Source of the DNA: Spirochaetaceae bacterium
Lineage (GTDB): Bacteria > Spirochaetota > Spirochaetia > Treponematales > Treponemataceae
NCBI GenBank assembly: GCA_017618015.1
Contig: JAFZVC010000037.1
Location: forward strand, 62,001-126,000
DNA length: 64,000 bases
Reading direction: 5' to 3'
In this document: positions 34,169-43,352 of the stretch, in pieces
How the letters are laid out: every line of letters starts with the position of its first letter
How positions within the stretch are numbered: position 1 is the stretch's first letter
The notes under the pieces: model-generated
What the model was told of the DNA's origin: nothing
Seen by the model: the letters and a program-made list of their open reading frames with translations, nothing else
The model's database searches: none
Position numbers and translations under genes: made by a program

Positions 34169-35198
34169 CCATTTGCTTGATGATTGGCCTGCGAAAGTTG
34201 TATCACTTGTAGCGGCTATCCTCATATATGTGTTCTATCAGATAAATATCCTTGAGACAAAAAATATTGCAATTCCGCTTTCTGTCTACGAGAACGGAAG
34301 TGTCCGTGTCGTTTCTATAACGGAAAAAAATGCTCATGTGAAGGTGAAGGGGCGTAAAGAAGATGTCGTGACGCTTGAATCATCAGATTTTGAGACGTAC
34401 ATAGACATAAGTGCGCTCGTTGAGGAAGGCGAATATAAAGTGCCTGTAAAGGTGCAGCTTTCTGAAAACGCAACTATCATGGAAAGCTTGGAAGTTGTCG
34501 TAGAGCCTTCCGAAGTTAATGTAACAGTAGCGGAGTACGCATCAGCCTATGTGCCTGTTGAGGCTTCTGTAGCAGGTACGCCTGCGCACGGCTATGAGCT
34601 TGGCGACGTTATGGTTGATCCTCCTTCCGTAAAAATATTCGGTCCAAAAGACATCGTACAGACTGTTGATAAGCTTATAACCGAGCCTATTTCTCTTAAT
34701 GAGCGTTCAGAATCGTTCGTGCTTGAGACAGGCATTGTAAATGACAATCAGATGATTGAGTTCCCGGAGACAAGCCGCGTTTCCGTTTCTGCGGGGCTGT
34801 TGCAGTCAACGACTAAAAAAGTTTATACAGATATCCCTGTTGCCGTAATGCAGCCTTCTGAGCCGTATTACGTCGAAAATGCGGAGCTCTATGTAAAAGT
34901 AACTTTGCAGGGATCAGTTCTTAATCTCGATGATTATTCAATACCTCGTAATACTTTCTATGTAGATTGTTCATCGCTCACAGAAGAGGGAAAGTATACA
35001 ATTCCTGTAAGAAACAACAGGGTTCGTAACGGCGAGGTAGTGAGCGTGTATCCGTCTGAGCTTACGATTTACATAAAGAAAGCCGTGGAGGAACATCACG
35101 TTGAAGAACCCGCTCCTGTAACTAATGAGCATAACGAAGAGGTGACAACGCAAGAAGAGTTTGTTACGGTTCCGACGGAGCAGGGCGGCACAGAATGA
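34146..35198 (+). CDS. cdaR: CdaA regulatory protein CdaR (YbbR repeats)
   Basis: 350 residues. One N-terminal membrane helix (about 15-35, KVVSLVAAILIYVFYQI) is followed by three or so YbbR repeats of about 80-90 residues (for example AVVEPSEVNVTVAEYASAYVPV-like strands) on the outer face, ending in an acidic Thr/Glu-rich tail (about 325-350). CdaR binds and modulates CdaA. GAGGAGG within cdaA lies 9 nt before ATG 34146. Confidence 0.88.
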   Translation: MMLPQKLSHLLDDWPAKVVSLVAAILIYVFYQINILETKNIAIPLSVYENGSVRVVSITEKNAHVKVKGRKEDVVTLESSDFETYIDISALVEEGEYKVPVKVQLSENATIMESLEVVVEPSEVNVTVAEYASAYVPVEASVAGTPAHGYELGDVMVDPPSVKIFGPKDIVQTVDKLITEPISLNERSESFVLETGIVNDNQMIEFPETSRVSVSAGLLQSTTKKVYTDIPVAVMQPSEPYYVENAELYVKVTLQGSVLNLDDYSIPRNTFYVDCSSLTEEGKYTIPVRNNRVRNGEVVSVYPSELTIYIKKAVEEHHVEEPAPVTNEHNEEVTTQEEFVTVPTEQGGTE

Positions 35199-35572
35199 TT
35201 GTCGGCACCGGTATAGATATTGTTAAAAATACCCGTTTTGAAAAGTGGCTTCAAAATGAAAAGATTCTGGAAAGATTCTTTCATTCAGATGAAATTGAAT
35301 ATGTCAAAAGCAAAAAAGCAACTGGAGCAGAGCACCTTGCCGCCCGGTTCGCAGCAAAAGAGGCATACGTAAAAGCTTTGGGAACAGGATTTGTCGGCAT
35401 AAATCTTAAGGATATCTGTGTTCAGAATGAGCCTTCTGGCAAACCTGTCTTGAAACTTGAGAGCACAGCGCAGGAAAAACTCGTTGAATCGGGAGCTTCT
35501 ACAGTTCATTTGTCAATCTCGCATGAAAGGGAGTATACTGTAGCAATGGTTGTTCTTGAAAAAATACAGTAA
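35195..35572 (+). CDS. acpS: Holo-[acyl-carrier-protein] synthase
   Basis: 125 residues. IVGTGIDIVKNTRFEKW (metal-binding Asp8) and HLAARFAAKEAYVKALGTGF (RFAAKEA motif) define AcpS, which moves phosphopantetheine from CoA to ACP. ATG overlaps the cdaR stop by 4 nt. Length is normal. Confidence 0.96.
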   Translation: MIVGTGIDIVKNTRFEKWLQNEKILERFFHSDEIEYVKSKKATGAEHLAARFAAKEAYVKALGTGFVGINLKDICVQNEPSGKPVLKLESTAQEKLVESGASTVHLSISHEREYTVAMVVLEKIQ

Positions 35573-35586
35573 CGGAGGGAAGATAG

Positions 35587-36501
35587 ATGGCATACTACCG
35601 TAAATCTTCGGATATGAATAAAAAAGATCCGAATAAAAAGCTTTCAATATCGTTCTATTCTAAGCAAAAAGTCCATTGCCCTGTTTGCAAAAAAGACTTT
35701 CCTAAAGAAGAGCTTCTTTCTGGTGGCGGAAGAATGATAGCCGGTCAGCTTACCGATGAGCTCCGGCGTAACTTTGAGCCGTCCGCGAAATACGGTGTAG
35801 TATATCCGATGATATATTCAGTAGGAGCATGCCCTAACTGCCATGTCGCTTTCCTTTGGAATGATTTCCCATTATTGCAAGATGAAGCGACGATTTCAAA
35901 ACTGCTTGATAATGAAGCTGAAAGAAAAAAATCGGTAGAAACTGTATTTCCGCACTATAATCTGACTCGTGAAAAAACACTGCTTGATGGAGCGGCATCG
36001 TATTATCTGGCTCTTTTATGCTATGAAAAAATGCCAAAGCAGTTTTCTCCAACTATTAAGAAAGCCCAGATATGTCTACGCCTTGCATGGCTTTGCGGAG
36101 ATTTGGAAGCATTGTGCCCGGGATATAATTATAATTATCTCCAGCAGCGTTTTTACAGAAAATCATTGTTTTTTTATCAGGAAGCTCTTGAATTCGAAAC
36201 ATCACACGTTGAAAGTATTGCCGGTATTTCGAATTTTGGTCCTGATATCGATAAAAACTACGGATATGATGGCGTTATCTATCTATGCAGCCTTTTGGAG
36301 TTTAAATACGGTCAGACAGAAAACATTCAGGAAAGATTGCAGCGTCTGGAACAAAACAAGCGTTCTATAGCAAGAATTTTCGGTCTTGGAAAATCGTCGA
36401 AAAACAAGCCTGGTCCTCTTTTGGAGCATTCAAGGCAGCTTTACGATAATATAACGGCTGTATTAAAAGAAGCCAACATCATTGATGACGATGATATGTG
36501 A
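35587..36501 (+). CDS. DUF2225 protein with zinc-ribbon-like cysteines
   Basis: 304 residues. VHCPVCKKDF (residues about 31-40) and GACPNCHVAFLWNDF (about 82-96) are the paired CxxC motifs of DUF2225 and likely bind zinc. The C-terminal 180 residues are helical with TPR-like spacing (KKAQICLRLAWLCGD, FYQEALEFE). The family is common in spirochaetes and clostridia; its role is not known. CGGAGGG precedes the ATG. Confidence 0.85.
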   Translation: MAYYRKSSDMNKKDPNKKLSISFYSKQKVHCPVCKKDFPKEELLSGGGRMIAGQLTDELRRNFEPSAKYGVVYPMIYSVGACPNCHVAFLWNDFPLLQDEATISKLLDNEAERKKSVETVFPHYNLTREKTLLDGAASYYLALLCYEKMPKQFSPTIKKAQICLRLAWLCGDLEALCPGYNYNYLQQRFYRKSLFFYQEALEFETSHVESIAGISNFGPDIDKNYGYDGVIYLCSLLEFKYGQTENIQERLQRLEQNKRSIARIFGLGKSSKNKPGPLLEHSRQLYDNITAVLKEANIIDDDDM

Positions 36502-36516
36502 TAAATCCTTTTATTT

Positions 36517-37311
36517 ATGAAGACTATATTACTTACAGTTTCTTACGACGGCACAGATTTTTGCGGCTGGCAGCGTCAGGGCGATTGTCTTACTGGTCAC
36601 GTCCGAACAGTGCAGGAAGAGCTTGAAAAAGTTCTTGCGACTGTGCTCAAAAAAAACGTGACAGCTTGCGGTTCTGGCAGAACCGATTCTGGCGTTCATG
36701 CAATGGGGCAGGCTGTTACGTTCGTTTCTCCGATTGACTCAATTCCTGTGGAAAAATACATTCCGGCATTGAACAGCCTTCTTCCGCACGATATCCGCGT
36801 GATGAGTGCAAAGCAAGTTCCTGATGATTTTCATGCACGTTTCAGTGCCACAAGCCGCTCATACCGTTACTTCATCTACTGCGGAAAAACTCCTCCAGCA
36901 AGCGATATGCGCTTTGTATGGCCTATTTTCAGGTATCCCGATGTAGATAAGCTTAACAGGATGTGCGAATGCTTGCACGGAGAAATTGACTGCACGACTT
37001 TTTCTGCGGCAGGGGATATAAGCCCCTCTAAATGCCGCTATTTGGAAAAGGCACGTTTTTTTATGGAAGGAGAGAAGCTTGTGTTCGAAATTGCTGCCAA
37101 TGCTTTTTTGTGGCGGATGGTACGCTCAATTACAGGCACGCTTATTCAGGCTGAACAGAAAAAGATGGACGATGACTACATTGCGGAGATTCTCGCAGCG
37201 AAAAACCGGAAGCTTGCAGGACCTACAGCACCGGCAACTGGCCTTTTTTTGTGGAATGTCTCATTTGATGGGATACGAAGGGGCCCTGCCGCAGCCGAAA
37301 CTGACGGCTAA
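36517..37311 (+). CDS. truA: tRNA pseudouridine(38-40) synthase
   Basis: 264 residues. YDGTDFCGWQRQ at the N-terminus, the catalytic Asp in ACGSGRTDSGVHAMGQ, and FLWRMVRSITGTLI near the end are standard TruA motifs. It is the last gene of the dxs operon and converges on priA; the 52-nt gap holds no obvious terminator. No clear Shine-Dalgarno precedes the ATG. Confidence 0.95.
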   Translation: MKTILLTVSYDGTDFCGWQRQGDCLTGHVRTVQEELEKVLATVLKKNVTACGSGRTDSGVHAMGQAVTFVSPIDSIPVEKYIPALNSLLPHDIRVMSAKQVPDDFHARFSATSRSYRYFIYCGKTPPASDMRFVWPIFRYPDVDKLNRMCECLHGEIDCTTFSAAGDISPSKCRYLEKARFFMEGEKLVFEIAANAFLWRMVRSITGTLIQAEQKKMDDDYIAEILAAKNRKLAGPTAPATGLFLWNVSFDGIRRGPAAAETDG

Positions 37312-37363
37312 AAGATTCTCGTTGTAGTTGTTGATACGCGGATTTCGCAAACGAACTTATTCG

Positions 37364-39439
37364 TTATAGGAGCGAAATGGGATCCACGTCTATTTCTGTA
37401 TAAACACCGGTTGGCATTTTATAATCATTTAAAAACTCTTGTACAATTCTTTGAAGCGGATTTATTGATTCAGCTCTTAAAAGAAGCTGTCGTCTGTAGT
37501 TGGCTGCTATCATCCCGAGCGGGCATTCCGAAGGGCCTAATATTTCTACGGGTGGCAGAATGTTCATGTGTTTTTCATAGATGCGGTGAAGTATTTCTGT
37601 CGCGCTGACAGAAGCGTTTATGGCACATTCTTGGTCAGCAGAACGGAAAACAAGCCTTAAAAGACGCGTGTAAGGCGGAAACCCCGTCATTTGACGGATT
37701 TCAAGCTCCTGGTCATAAAAACCTTCTATGTCATTGCGACAAGCGTATGAAACAGCGGGGGTTTCCGGGCTGTATGTCTGGACAAGGACTTTTCCGTCCG
37801 GGAAAAAGCGTCCGGCTCTTCCTGCAACCTGCACAATAAGCGAGAATGTTCTTTCTGCCGCCCGGAAATCGGGCATGTGAAGACCTGAATCTGCAAGAAT
37901 GACCCCAACAAGTTTGAGCCCCGTAAAATTAAGTCCCTTAGCGACCATCTGCGTACCGAGCAGGATATCAGTTTTTCCTGTCCGGAATGCTTCAAGTTTT
38001 TCTTGAAGGATACCTTTTTTCGATATTGTGTCAGTATCTATCCTGTCTATTGTGCAGTCAGGAAACTTAGCGCGAACTTCGTTTTCAATAAATTCCGTAC
38101 CAAAGCCGCTGTATCCTACGTCAAGTGAATTGCATTCTGGACAGGCAGAAGGCGCGGGGACCGACCATCCGCAATAATGGCAGACAAGCCTTCCTAGGTT
38201 TTTGTGATATGTCAGTGAAACAGAGCAGTTCTTGCACTTAAGCTCAAAACCGCATGTGTTGCATTTGAAAAAATGCGTGAACCCGCGCCTGTTCAAAAAA
38301 AGGATTGTCTGCCTTTTTTGGGCGTGAGTCTCGCGTATCTCATCGGCTAGGCGCGGCGAAATACAGCCTGACATAGAGGAAAGTATCGTAGTATCTGTTT
38401 TTTTCTTGTTAAAAGATAATGGATCATTCAGATCGACAACTTCGATATCCGGCTCTTTGCCGCCCGCAAGCCTTTTAGAAAGCGTATGCTTTATGATTGT
38501 GCCGTCCTGCATCAGTTTCCATGCTTCTGATGACGGCGTCGCGCTGCCCATTATGACAGGAAAAGATCCTGTTAGTGCTCTTCTCATTGCGACTTGGCGG
38601 GCGTGGTACCGGGGCGTATTGTCGGATTTATAGGAGCCATCATGCTCTTCATCGATGATTATAAGTCCTAAATCAGGGACGGGAGCAAACACGGCACTCC
38701 GCGCGCCTACGATAACGCGGGCTTCTTTTTTGAGGATACGGCGCCATTCGGCAAGTTTCTGGCTGCCTGTAAGCCCGGAGTGAATGACGGCGGCTGTTTT
38801 CCCAAAGCGGGCGGCAACTGCATCGACAACCTGCGATGTTAATGCAATTTCAGGAACGAGATATATTACACCTTTGCCTTGTGAAAGAACTTTTTCTGCC
38901 GCGCCAAGAAATACTTCGGTCTTTCCGGAACCTGTTTTACCGTACAAGTAGTGAAACGTATGTTTTGTGGGGGGCTCTGTAACGTCCGCCGCGTTGTCGT
39001 CAACCGTTTTCGAGCCAGAAAGAATACCGTCTATTGCTTTTTTTTGTTCATCTGAAAGTTCCTTTGCCGAATATGAAACAGCCTCTTCGTCAAAACCGGA
39101 AAGAAGTGGCGCGGATTCTCTTCTTCCTGACGGAATCATCACAGAGAGCGCTTCTCCTTGTGCGCACAAATAATAGCGGGAAATCCATTCAGAAAGCTTT
39201 ATCTGTTCTTCTGTAAAAACAGGCTCTTTATCAATAATTCTGTCAATTTTCTTCAGTTTATCGGCTTCTACGCTGCAGTTTTTTGGAATTGTGTCAGAAA
39301 CGGCTACAATAAAGCCTGTCATCTTGCGTCTGCCGAACAGAACAGAAGCCCTTAATCCGGGGACTATGTCATCATCTTCTGATATATATGTGAAAGTGCC
39401 GTTTAAAGGAACGTTGAGGACAAGCTCGGCATACTTCAT
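37364..39439 (-). CDS. priA: Primosomal protein N' (replication restart helicase PriA)
   Basis: 691 residues. Walker A in YLYGKTGSGKTEVFL, DEEH box in IIIDEEHDGSYK, then a zinc-binding insert with paired cysteines (CNTCGFELKCKNC and CHYCGW...CPEC), and helicase motifs GTQMVAKGLNF and QVAGRAGRF. It reloads the replicative helicase at stalled forks. Its ATG shares a base with the stop of the UDG gene, so the two DNA-maintenance genes are coupled. Confidence 0.95.
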   Translation of the reverse strand: MKYAELVLNVPLNGTFTYISEDDDIVPGLRASVLFGRRKMTGFIVAVSDTIPKNCSVEADKLKKIDRIIDKEPVFTEEQIKLSEWISRYYLCAQGEALSVMIPSGRRESAPLLSGFDEEAVSYSAKELSDEQKKAIDGILSGSKTVDDNAADVTEPPTKHTFHYLYGKTGSGKTEVFLGAAEKVLSQGKGVIYLVPEIALTSQVVDAVAARFGKTAAVIHSGLTGSQKLAEWRRILKKEARVIVGARSAVFAPVPDLGLIIIDEEHDGSYKSDNTPRYHARQVAMRRALTGSFPVIMGSATPSSEAWKLMQDGTIIKHTLSKRLAGGKEPDIEVVDLNDPLSFNKKKTDTTILSSMSGCISPRLADEIRETHAQKRQTILFLNRRGFTHFFKCNTCGFELKCKNCSVSLTYHKNLGRLVCHYCGWSVPAPSACPECNSLDVGYSGFGTEFIENEVRAKFPDCTIDRIDTDTISKKGILQEKLEAFRTGKTDILLGTQMVAKGLNFTGLKLVGVILADSGLHMPDFRAAERTFSLIVQVAGRAGRFFPDGKVLVQTYSPETPAVSYACRNDIEGFYDQELEIRQMTGFPPYTRLLRLVFRSADQECAINASVSATEILHRIYEKHMNILPPVEILGPSECPLGMIAANYRRQLLLRAESINPLQRIVQEFLNDYKMPTGVYTEIDVDPISLL

Positions 39440-40275
39440 CAGCCGTTTCTCCCAGTCTGCGACGAGGAGTTGAATGAAAGTCCGGTAATTTCTTCCAGGC
39501 GTGCGCGGAACTTTTTAAGGTCTTCCCAAGCCGGCCTTTTCATTTCTTCATTACGCAAAAGCGCGCTTGGATGATATGTGGGAAGGAGAGGTATGTCTCT
39601 GTACTCAAAAAACTGACCTCTAAGTTTGTTTATTCCCGTTGTTGTATTAAGTATATTCTGTACCGCGATTCTGCCAACTGTAAGAATCATTTTTGGTTTA
39701 AGGACGCTTATTTGCGCATCAAGAAAAGAACGGCAAGCCTCCGCCTCATCCGGCATTGGGTCACGGTTGTTCGGCGGGCGGCACTTAACGATATTCGCTA
39801 TGAAGCAATTCGTGTGTCTTGAAAGATTAATAGCGGCAAGCATTTTATCAAGAAGCTGGCCGGCTTTTCCCACGAAAGGCTCTCCGGAAGCATCTTCGTC
39901 TGCACCCGGACCTTCGCCTATTACAAGCACGAGCGGCTTTGGCACACCGATGCCCGGAACTGTGTTCCGCCGTCCTTCGCAAAGACGACAGCGTTTACAA
40001 ACGGCAATTTTCCGCGCTATGTTTTCCAGAGCATCGGAAGCATCTGCGCCGCTCGAAACTGTATCTTGTAAACTCATATTTTGAGCAACAGTTTCTGTGC
40101 CGCCCACCGCAAGACTGTCACCAACTGCATGAGTTTCGGAAAATTCGCCAGAATCAGGGTGCTGTGAAGCTACGGAAACGCCAATAACACACGGTTTTTC
40201 AGGCTTACACGAAAAATACGCATCCGAAAGAGAAATAACTGAAGAGATATGTTCTAAATCTTTTTCAGAAATCAT
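39439..40275 (-). CDS. Family 4 uracil-DNA glycosylase
   Basis: 278 residues. The catalytic core is VLVIGEGPGADEDASGEPFVGKAGQLLDKML (motif GEGPGxxED in two parts) and the second motif is LPTYHPSALLRNE. Cys residues in CKRCRLCEGRR, IVKCRPP match the iron-sulphur ligands of family 4. About 75 N-terminal residues are extra and acidic and match nothing I know. It removes uracil from DNA. Confidence 0.9.
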   Translation of the reverse strand: MISEKDLEHISSVISLSDAYFSCKPEKPCVIGVSVASQHPDSGEFSETHAVGDSLAVGGTETVAQNMSLQDTVSSGADASDALENIARKIAVCKRCRLCEGRRNTVPGIGVPKPLVLVIGEGPGADEDASGEPFVGKAGQLLDKMLAAINLSRHTNCFIANIVKCRPPNNRDPMPDEAEACRSFLDAQISVLKPKMILTVGRIAVQNILNTTTGINKLRGQFFEYRDIPLLPTYHPSALLRNEEMKRPAWEDLKKFRARLEEITGLSFNSSSQTGRNG

Positions 40276-40282
40276 TTAGCGG

Positions 40283-41500
40283 TCACTTTCCTACGGAAGC
40301 TATAATTTCCTGAAGCTCCCTTTCGTTTATTTCTTTCTTTTTGTGCGAAAGAACGTAGTTATAAAAGGCGAGATATCTTTCGGTGAAAAGCTCAAGCGTG
40401 TACTGTTTTGAAATTTCACGACTTTTTTCGGAGAATTGTTCCTTAAGTTCTTTGTCACTGGCTATTTTAAGAATATATTCCGTTATTTCCTCATCTGTTT
40501 TGGCAAGATATCCATTCTCACCAGGATGAATCGTGTCGTAAAAACTTAAGTCATATCTTGCGACAATGGGAAGTCCGGTTATGAGTGACTCCAGAATTGT
40601 CATTGAGTGCATTTCTGAAAGAGATGCTGTCATAAACAGGTCTGCTATACTGTAATAGGAATGAAGGCATTTCCATTCAAGGAAACCTGTGAATATGACA
40701 TTATCTTCTATGCCTTTGTGCTTGACGTTCTCTTTGCAATGCTCCATTGCCGGACCATCGCCGATAAAAAGAAGCTTTATTGCTTTATTCTGGATAACAG
40801 CATTTCCCGCTGCGTTAATCAGCTCAAAAATCCTTTTTTCTTCGCCAAGCCTTCCTACAAAAAGACAGACGAAATCATCTTTTTTAATTCCGAGTTTTTC
40901 GCGTATCTGGCTTTTCTCTTCGTCTGAAACAGACTGTGAAGAAAACTTTGAAGCGTTCATTGCGTTCGGTATTACGACTGTATTCGCTTTTGGTGAGATT
41001 TTACTCTTTAAGTGATTGTATGCTTTAGTAGACACACCGGCGACAGCATAGAAGCGGTTATAGAACAAGCTAGTAAGCTTTCGTATGAAACAAAGCGGTA
41101 TTATCTTTCCTGCAGGAAGATAGAATCTGTAATAATCATCCCACATCGTATGCATTGTGGCGACTAATGGGATTTTTAGTTTTTTAGCAGCCTGTATACC
41201 GGCTATTCCCATCATGAATTCAGTATGACAGTGAATTAACTCTATATTATTCTTCTTAAGGAATTTTAAAACTTTGGGAAGCCACGGGAATCCGAAAAAC
41301 TGGTCTTTCATTCCCATGCCTGCAGGAACGGCTACAGCTCTGTAAATATATGGTGCTTCTTCCTCTTTTTGTTCATTTTCGACCGTAACGACTACGACAT
41401 TATGGCCTCTTTCAGAGAGGCTTTCACGAAGTTGCTCAACGACGGTAACTACACCGTTTTTAGAAGGAAGGTAGCAATCTGAAAAAAGAGCTATATTCAT
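40283..41500 (-). CDS. GT4 glycosyltransferase, probably acting on diacylglycerol
   Basis: 405 residues from ATG 41500; the frame stays open to 41677 but that part is non-homologous. MNIALFSDCYLPSKNGVVTVVEQLRESL, LIHCHTEFMMG and GVSTKAYNHLKS fit bacterial 1,2-diacylglycerol 3-glucosyltransferases. The nucleotide-sugar motif is SEMHSMTILESL (E-x7-E). Product is probably a membrane glucolipid. No Shine-Dalgarno; a promoter ends 7 nt before the ATG. Confidence 0.85.
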   Translation of the reverse strand: MNIALFSDCYLPSKNGVVTVVEQLRESLSERGHNVVVVTVENEQKEEEAPYIYRAVAVPAGMGMKDQFFGFPWLPKVLKFLKKNNIELIHCHTEFMMGIAGIQAAKKLKIPLVATMHTMWDDYYRFYLPAGKIIPLCFIRKLTSLFYNRFYAVAGVSTKAYNHLKSKISPKANTVVIPNAMNASKFSSQSVSDEEKSQIREKLGIKKDDFVCLFVGRLGEEKRIFELINAAGNAVIQNKAIKLLFIGDGPAMEHCKENVKHKGIEDNVIFTGFLEWKCLHSYYSIADLFMTASLSEMHSMTILESLITGLPIVARYDLSFYDTIHPGENGYLAKTDEEITEYILKIASDKELKEQFSEKSREISKQYTLELFTERYLAFYNYVLSHKKKEINERELQEIIASVGK

Positions 41501-41507
41501 GTTTTCT

Positions 41508-41536
41508 ATTTTACAGTATCTACGGATAAAAAGCAA
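41508..41536 (-). promoter_or_regulatory. Promoter of the GT4 gene, predicted leaderless
   Basis: Minus strand TTGCTT, 17-nt spacer, TAAAAT, seven nucleotides (AGAAAAC), ATG. Confidence 0.6.
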
Positions 41537-41569
41537 CGAACCATGAAGTTTGTGATGTTTCTCTGTTAA

Positions 41570-41598
41570 TTGACACCTGATGTAAATAAAGATATGAT
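41570..41598 (+). promoter_or_regulatory. Promoter of the Wzi-like gene
   Basis: TTGACA, 17-nt spacer, TATGAT; leader of about 11 nt holding GAGGTG. Divergent from the GT4 promoter, with 33 nt between the two -35 boxes. Confidence 0.8.
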
Positions 41599-41615
41599 TC
41601 GTTCGAGGTGTTTTT

Positions 41616-43349
41616 ATGGATTTTCGCCGAAAAAGTCTTTTCGTTGTTATTTTATTACTGCTTTCTGTAAGCTTCATCTTCCCACAGGTCGGAGCAGATG
41701 TGAACGATGATTTTTATGAAGATGCAGTTCAGTGGGAAATATCAGGGAAAATCCGAAAACTACCTATGGTTAGACCTTACCCAATTTCCCTTATAAAAGA
41801 CATTCTTATACAAGTTATGAGCTGCGATGATCATTTTGCAGCAGAGAAGGCGGCGTTTTATTACCGGCAGTTTTTCGCAGACGGCATTGTACGCGTCGGT
41901 GCCGATGCAAGCGGAATAATTGCGGTTGGTGATTATGGCGAAAACAATAAGCAGCTTTCTGTTAATCCATTTGTCTACTTGAACGCAGAATTCTTGGAAA
42001 AAGGTTCTGTTTCCGTTGGTTTGATGCCTATCCTGACGAACAGCAAAAGAGGAAAGGAAGTCCTTCCTGTGGGCAGAACAACTCGATACGATTATGAATC
42101 AGATACATCAAGCATTGGACCAATCAATATCTTTACAAGCACGATGTCGATGGTCGCTTACGGAACTCCTGATGTTTATATTCAAGCGGGTATGGCACGT
42201 TCCGATTTTGGAAACTTCTACAATGATGGAATTATTCTGAATGCCGGCGCAAACCAGACTGGTCATATATCATTTACGATAAACAAAGAAACAATCAATT
42301 TTTCGATGGGTATGCTTTTGCTTACAGGAACGAACGCTTTGGGAAAAAGTGTACGCCCGCAGAAATATCTGTATTTCCACTCGTTCCGCTATTCACCGAT
42401 TCCTGAGCTTGACCTGACCTTCTACGAAACAGCAATGACAGGCCCGCGTTTTGATTTTACATATTTGTTCCCTGCCGCTCTTTATATGCCGATTCAGCAG
42501 CTTATTGGGTTTTCTTCAGAAAACTTGATGATGGGCTTACAGGTAGGGTATGTTTTGCGCGATTCGCTGCGCTTTACCGGAGATATATGTGTTGATGATA
42601 TGAACTTTAACGATTTAATTAGGTTCCATTTCGACACGAAAATGAAGTTCGCGGCTCAGCTCGGCTTCCAATATGCTCCGTCCGGGAATAATATGCTGAA
42701 AATGCTCAGCCTTGACTACACGATGGTCACGCCTTATATGTACACGCATTCTCAGTACGACAGTAATGACCAATATATCTCTTACGGAACGAACTATCAG
42801 AATTACACGACGAACGGAAAACCTCTTGGTATACAGATGATGCCGAACTCCGACAGAGTAAAACTGAGCTTCAAGCTGGAGTTTAACCACAATATGAAGC
42901 TTACTGTGGGTGCAGCCATACAAAGGCATACAAACATAAACGAAGCTCTTCCGTTTGAATGCGTCAAACAGTATCTTATGGAAGATGAATCGAATGTTAA
43001 TACCACTGGAAACATATTCGATTATCCTGATGCTGGAAACGGATATTTTTCGTACTGTCAGCATAATTTCATGTTTCTTAACCAAAGAACAAAGTATGTC
43101 TGTATGCAGAACGACATAAAATTCGAATATACATGGGAACTTGGAAAGCGTCATACATTAACGGCGTTTGTTGACTGGCTTTATCAGTACGAAAGAAATG
43201 TCGGAATAGATCGGAATATTTATACAGGCGGTCATACTGAAGCTGAGGCTACTGAAGAACTTGCTGAAGAAATGCTTCAAGCTTGGAGAGATTCCCTGAC
43301 TAATAAAATTTCAAATTTCTTGAGCATTGGTGTAAAATATACATATTGA
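41616..43349 (+). CDS. Wzi-like outer-membrane beta-barrel (capsule assembly family)
   Basis: 577 residues. Signal peptide 1-24 (MDFRRKSLFVVILLLLSVSF, ending FPQ). The rest alternates strand-like segments, with YLYFHSFRYSPIPELDLTFYETAM followed by FDFTYLFPAALYMP, which resembles the Wzi signature (a RxEY/E-type strand then a PxxF loop). It ends IGVKYTY, with an aromatic final residue. Wzi anchors surface polysaccharide in Gram-negatives; here it sits between two glycolipid-type glycosyltransferases. Family call is by pattern only. Confidence 0.65.
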   Translation: MDFRRKSLFVVILLLLSVSFIFPQVGADVNDDFYEDAVQWEISGKIRKLPMVRPYPISLIKDILIQVMSCDDHFAAEKAAFYYRQFFADGIVRVGADASGIIAVGDYGENNKQLSVNPFVYLNAEFLEKGSVSVGLMPILTNSKRGKEVLPVGRTTRYDYESDTSSIGPINIFTSTMSMVAYGTPDVYIQAGMARSDFGNFYNDGIILNAGANQTGHISFTINKETINFSMGMLLLTGTNALGKSVRPQKYLYFHSFRYSPIPELDLTFYETAMTGPRFDFTYLFPAALYMPIQQLIGFSSENLMMGLQVGYVLRDSLRFTGDICVDDMNFNDLIRFHFDTKMKFAAQLGFQYAPSGNNMLKMLSLDYTMVTPYMYTHSQYDSNDQYISYGTNYQNYTTNGKPLGIQMMPNSDRVKLSFKLEFNHNMKLTVGAAIQRHTNINEALPFECVKQYLMEDESNVNTTGNIFDYPDAGNGYFSYCQHNFMFLNQRTKYVCMQNDIKFEYTWELGKRHTLTAFVDWLYQYERNVGIDRNIYTGGHTEAEATEELAEEMLQAWRDSLTNKISNFLSIGVKYTY

Positions 43350-43352
43350 AAT

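Noticed and set aside
41501-41677. Upstream extension of the GT4 gene
   Set aside because: Crosses the divergent promoter region and enters the Wzi-like gene; the family N-terminus fits 41500.
43333-43352. Leaderless promoter for the GT28 gene
   Set aside because: TAAAAT is 14 nt from the ATG and the TACATA nearer it has no 17-nt-spaced -35; coupling to the gene before is simpler.
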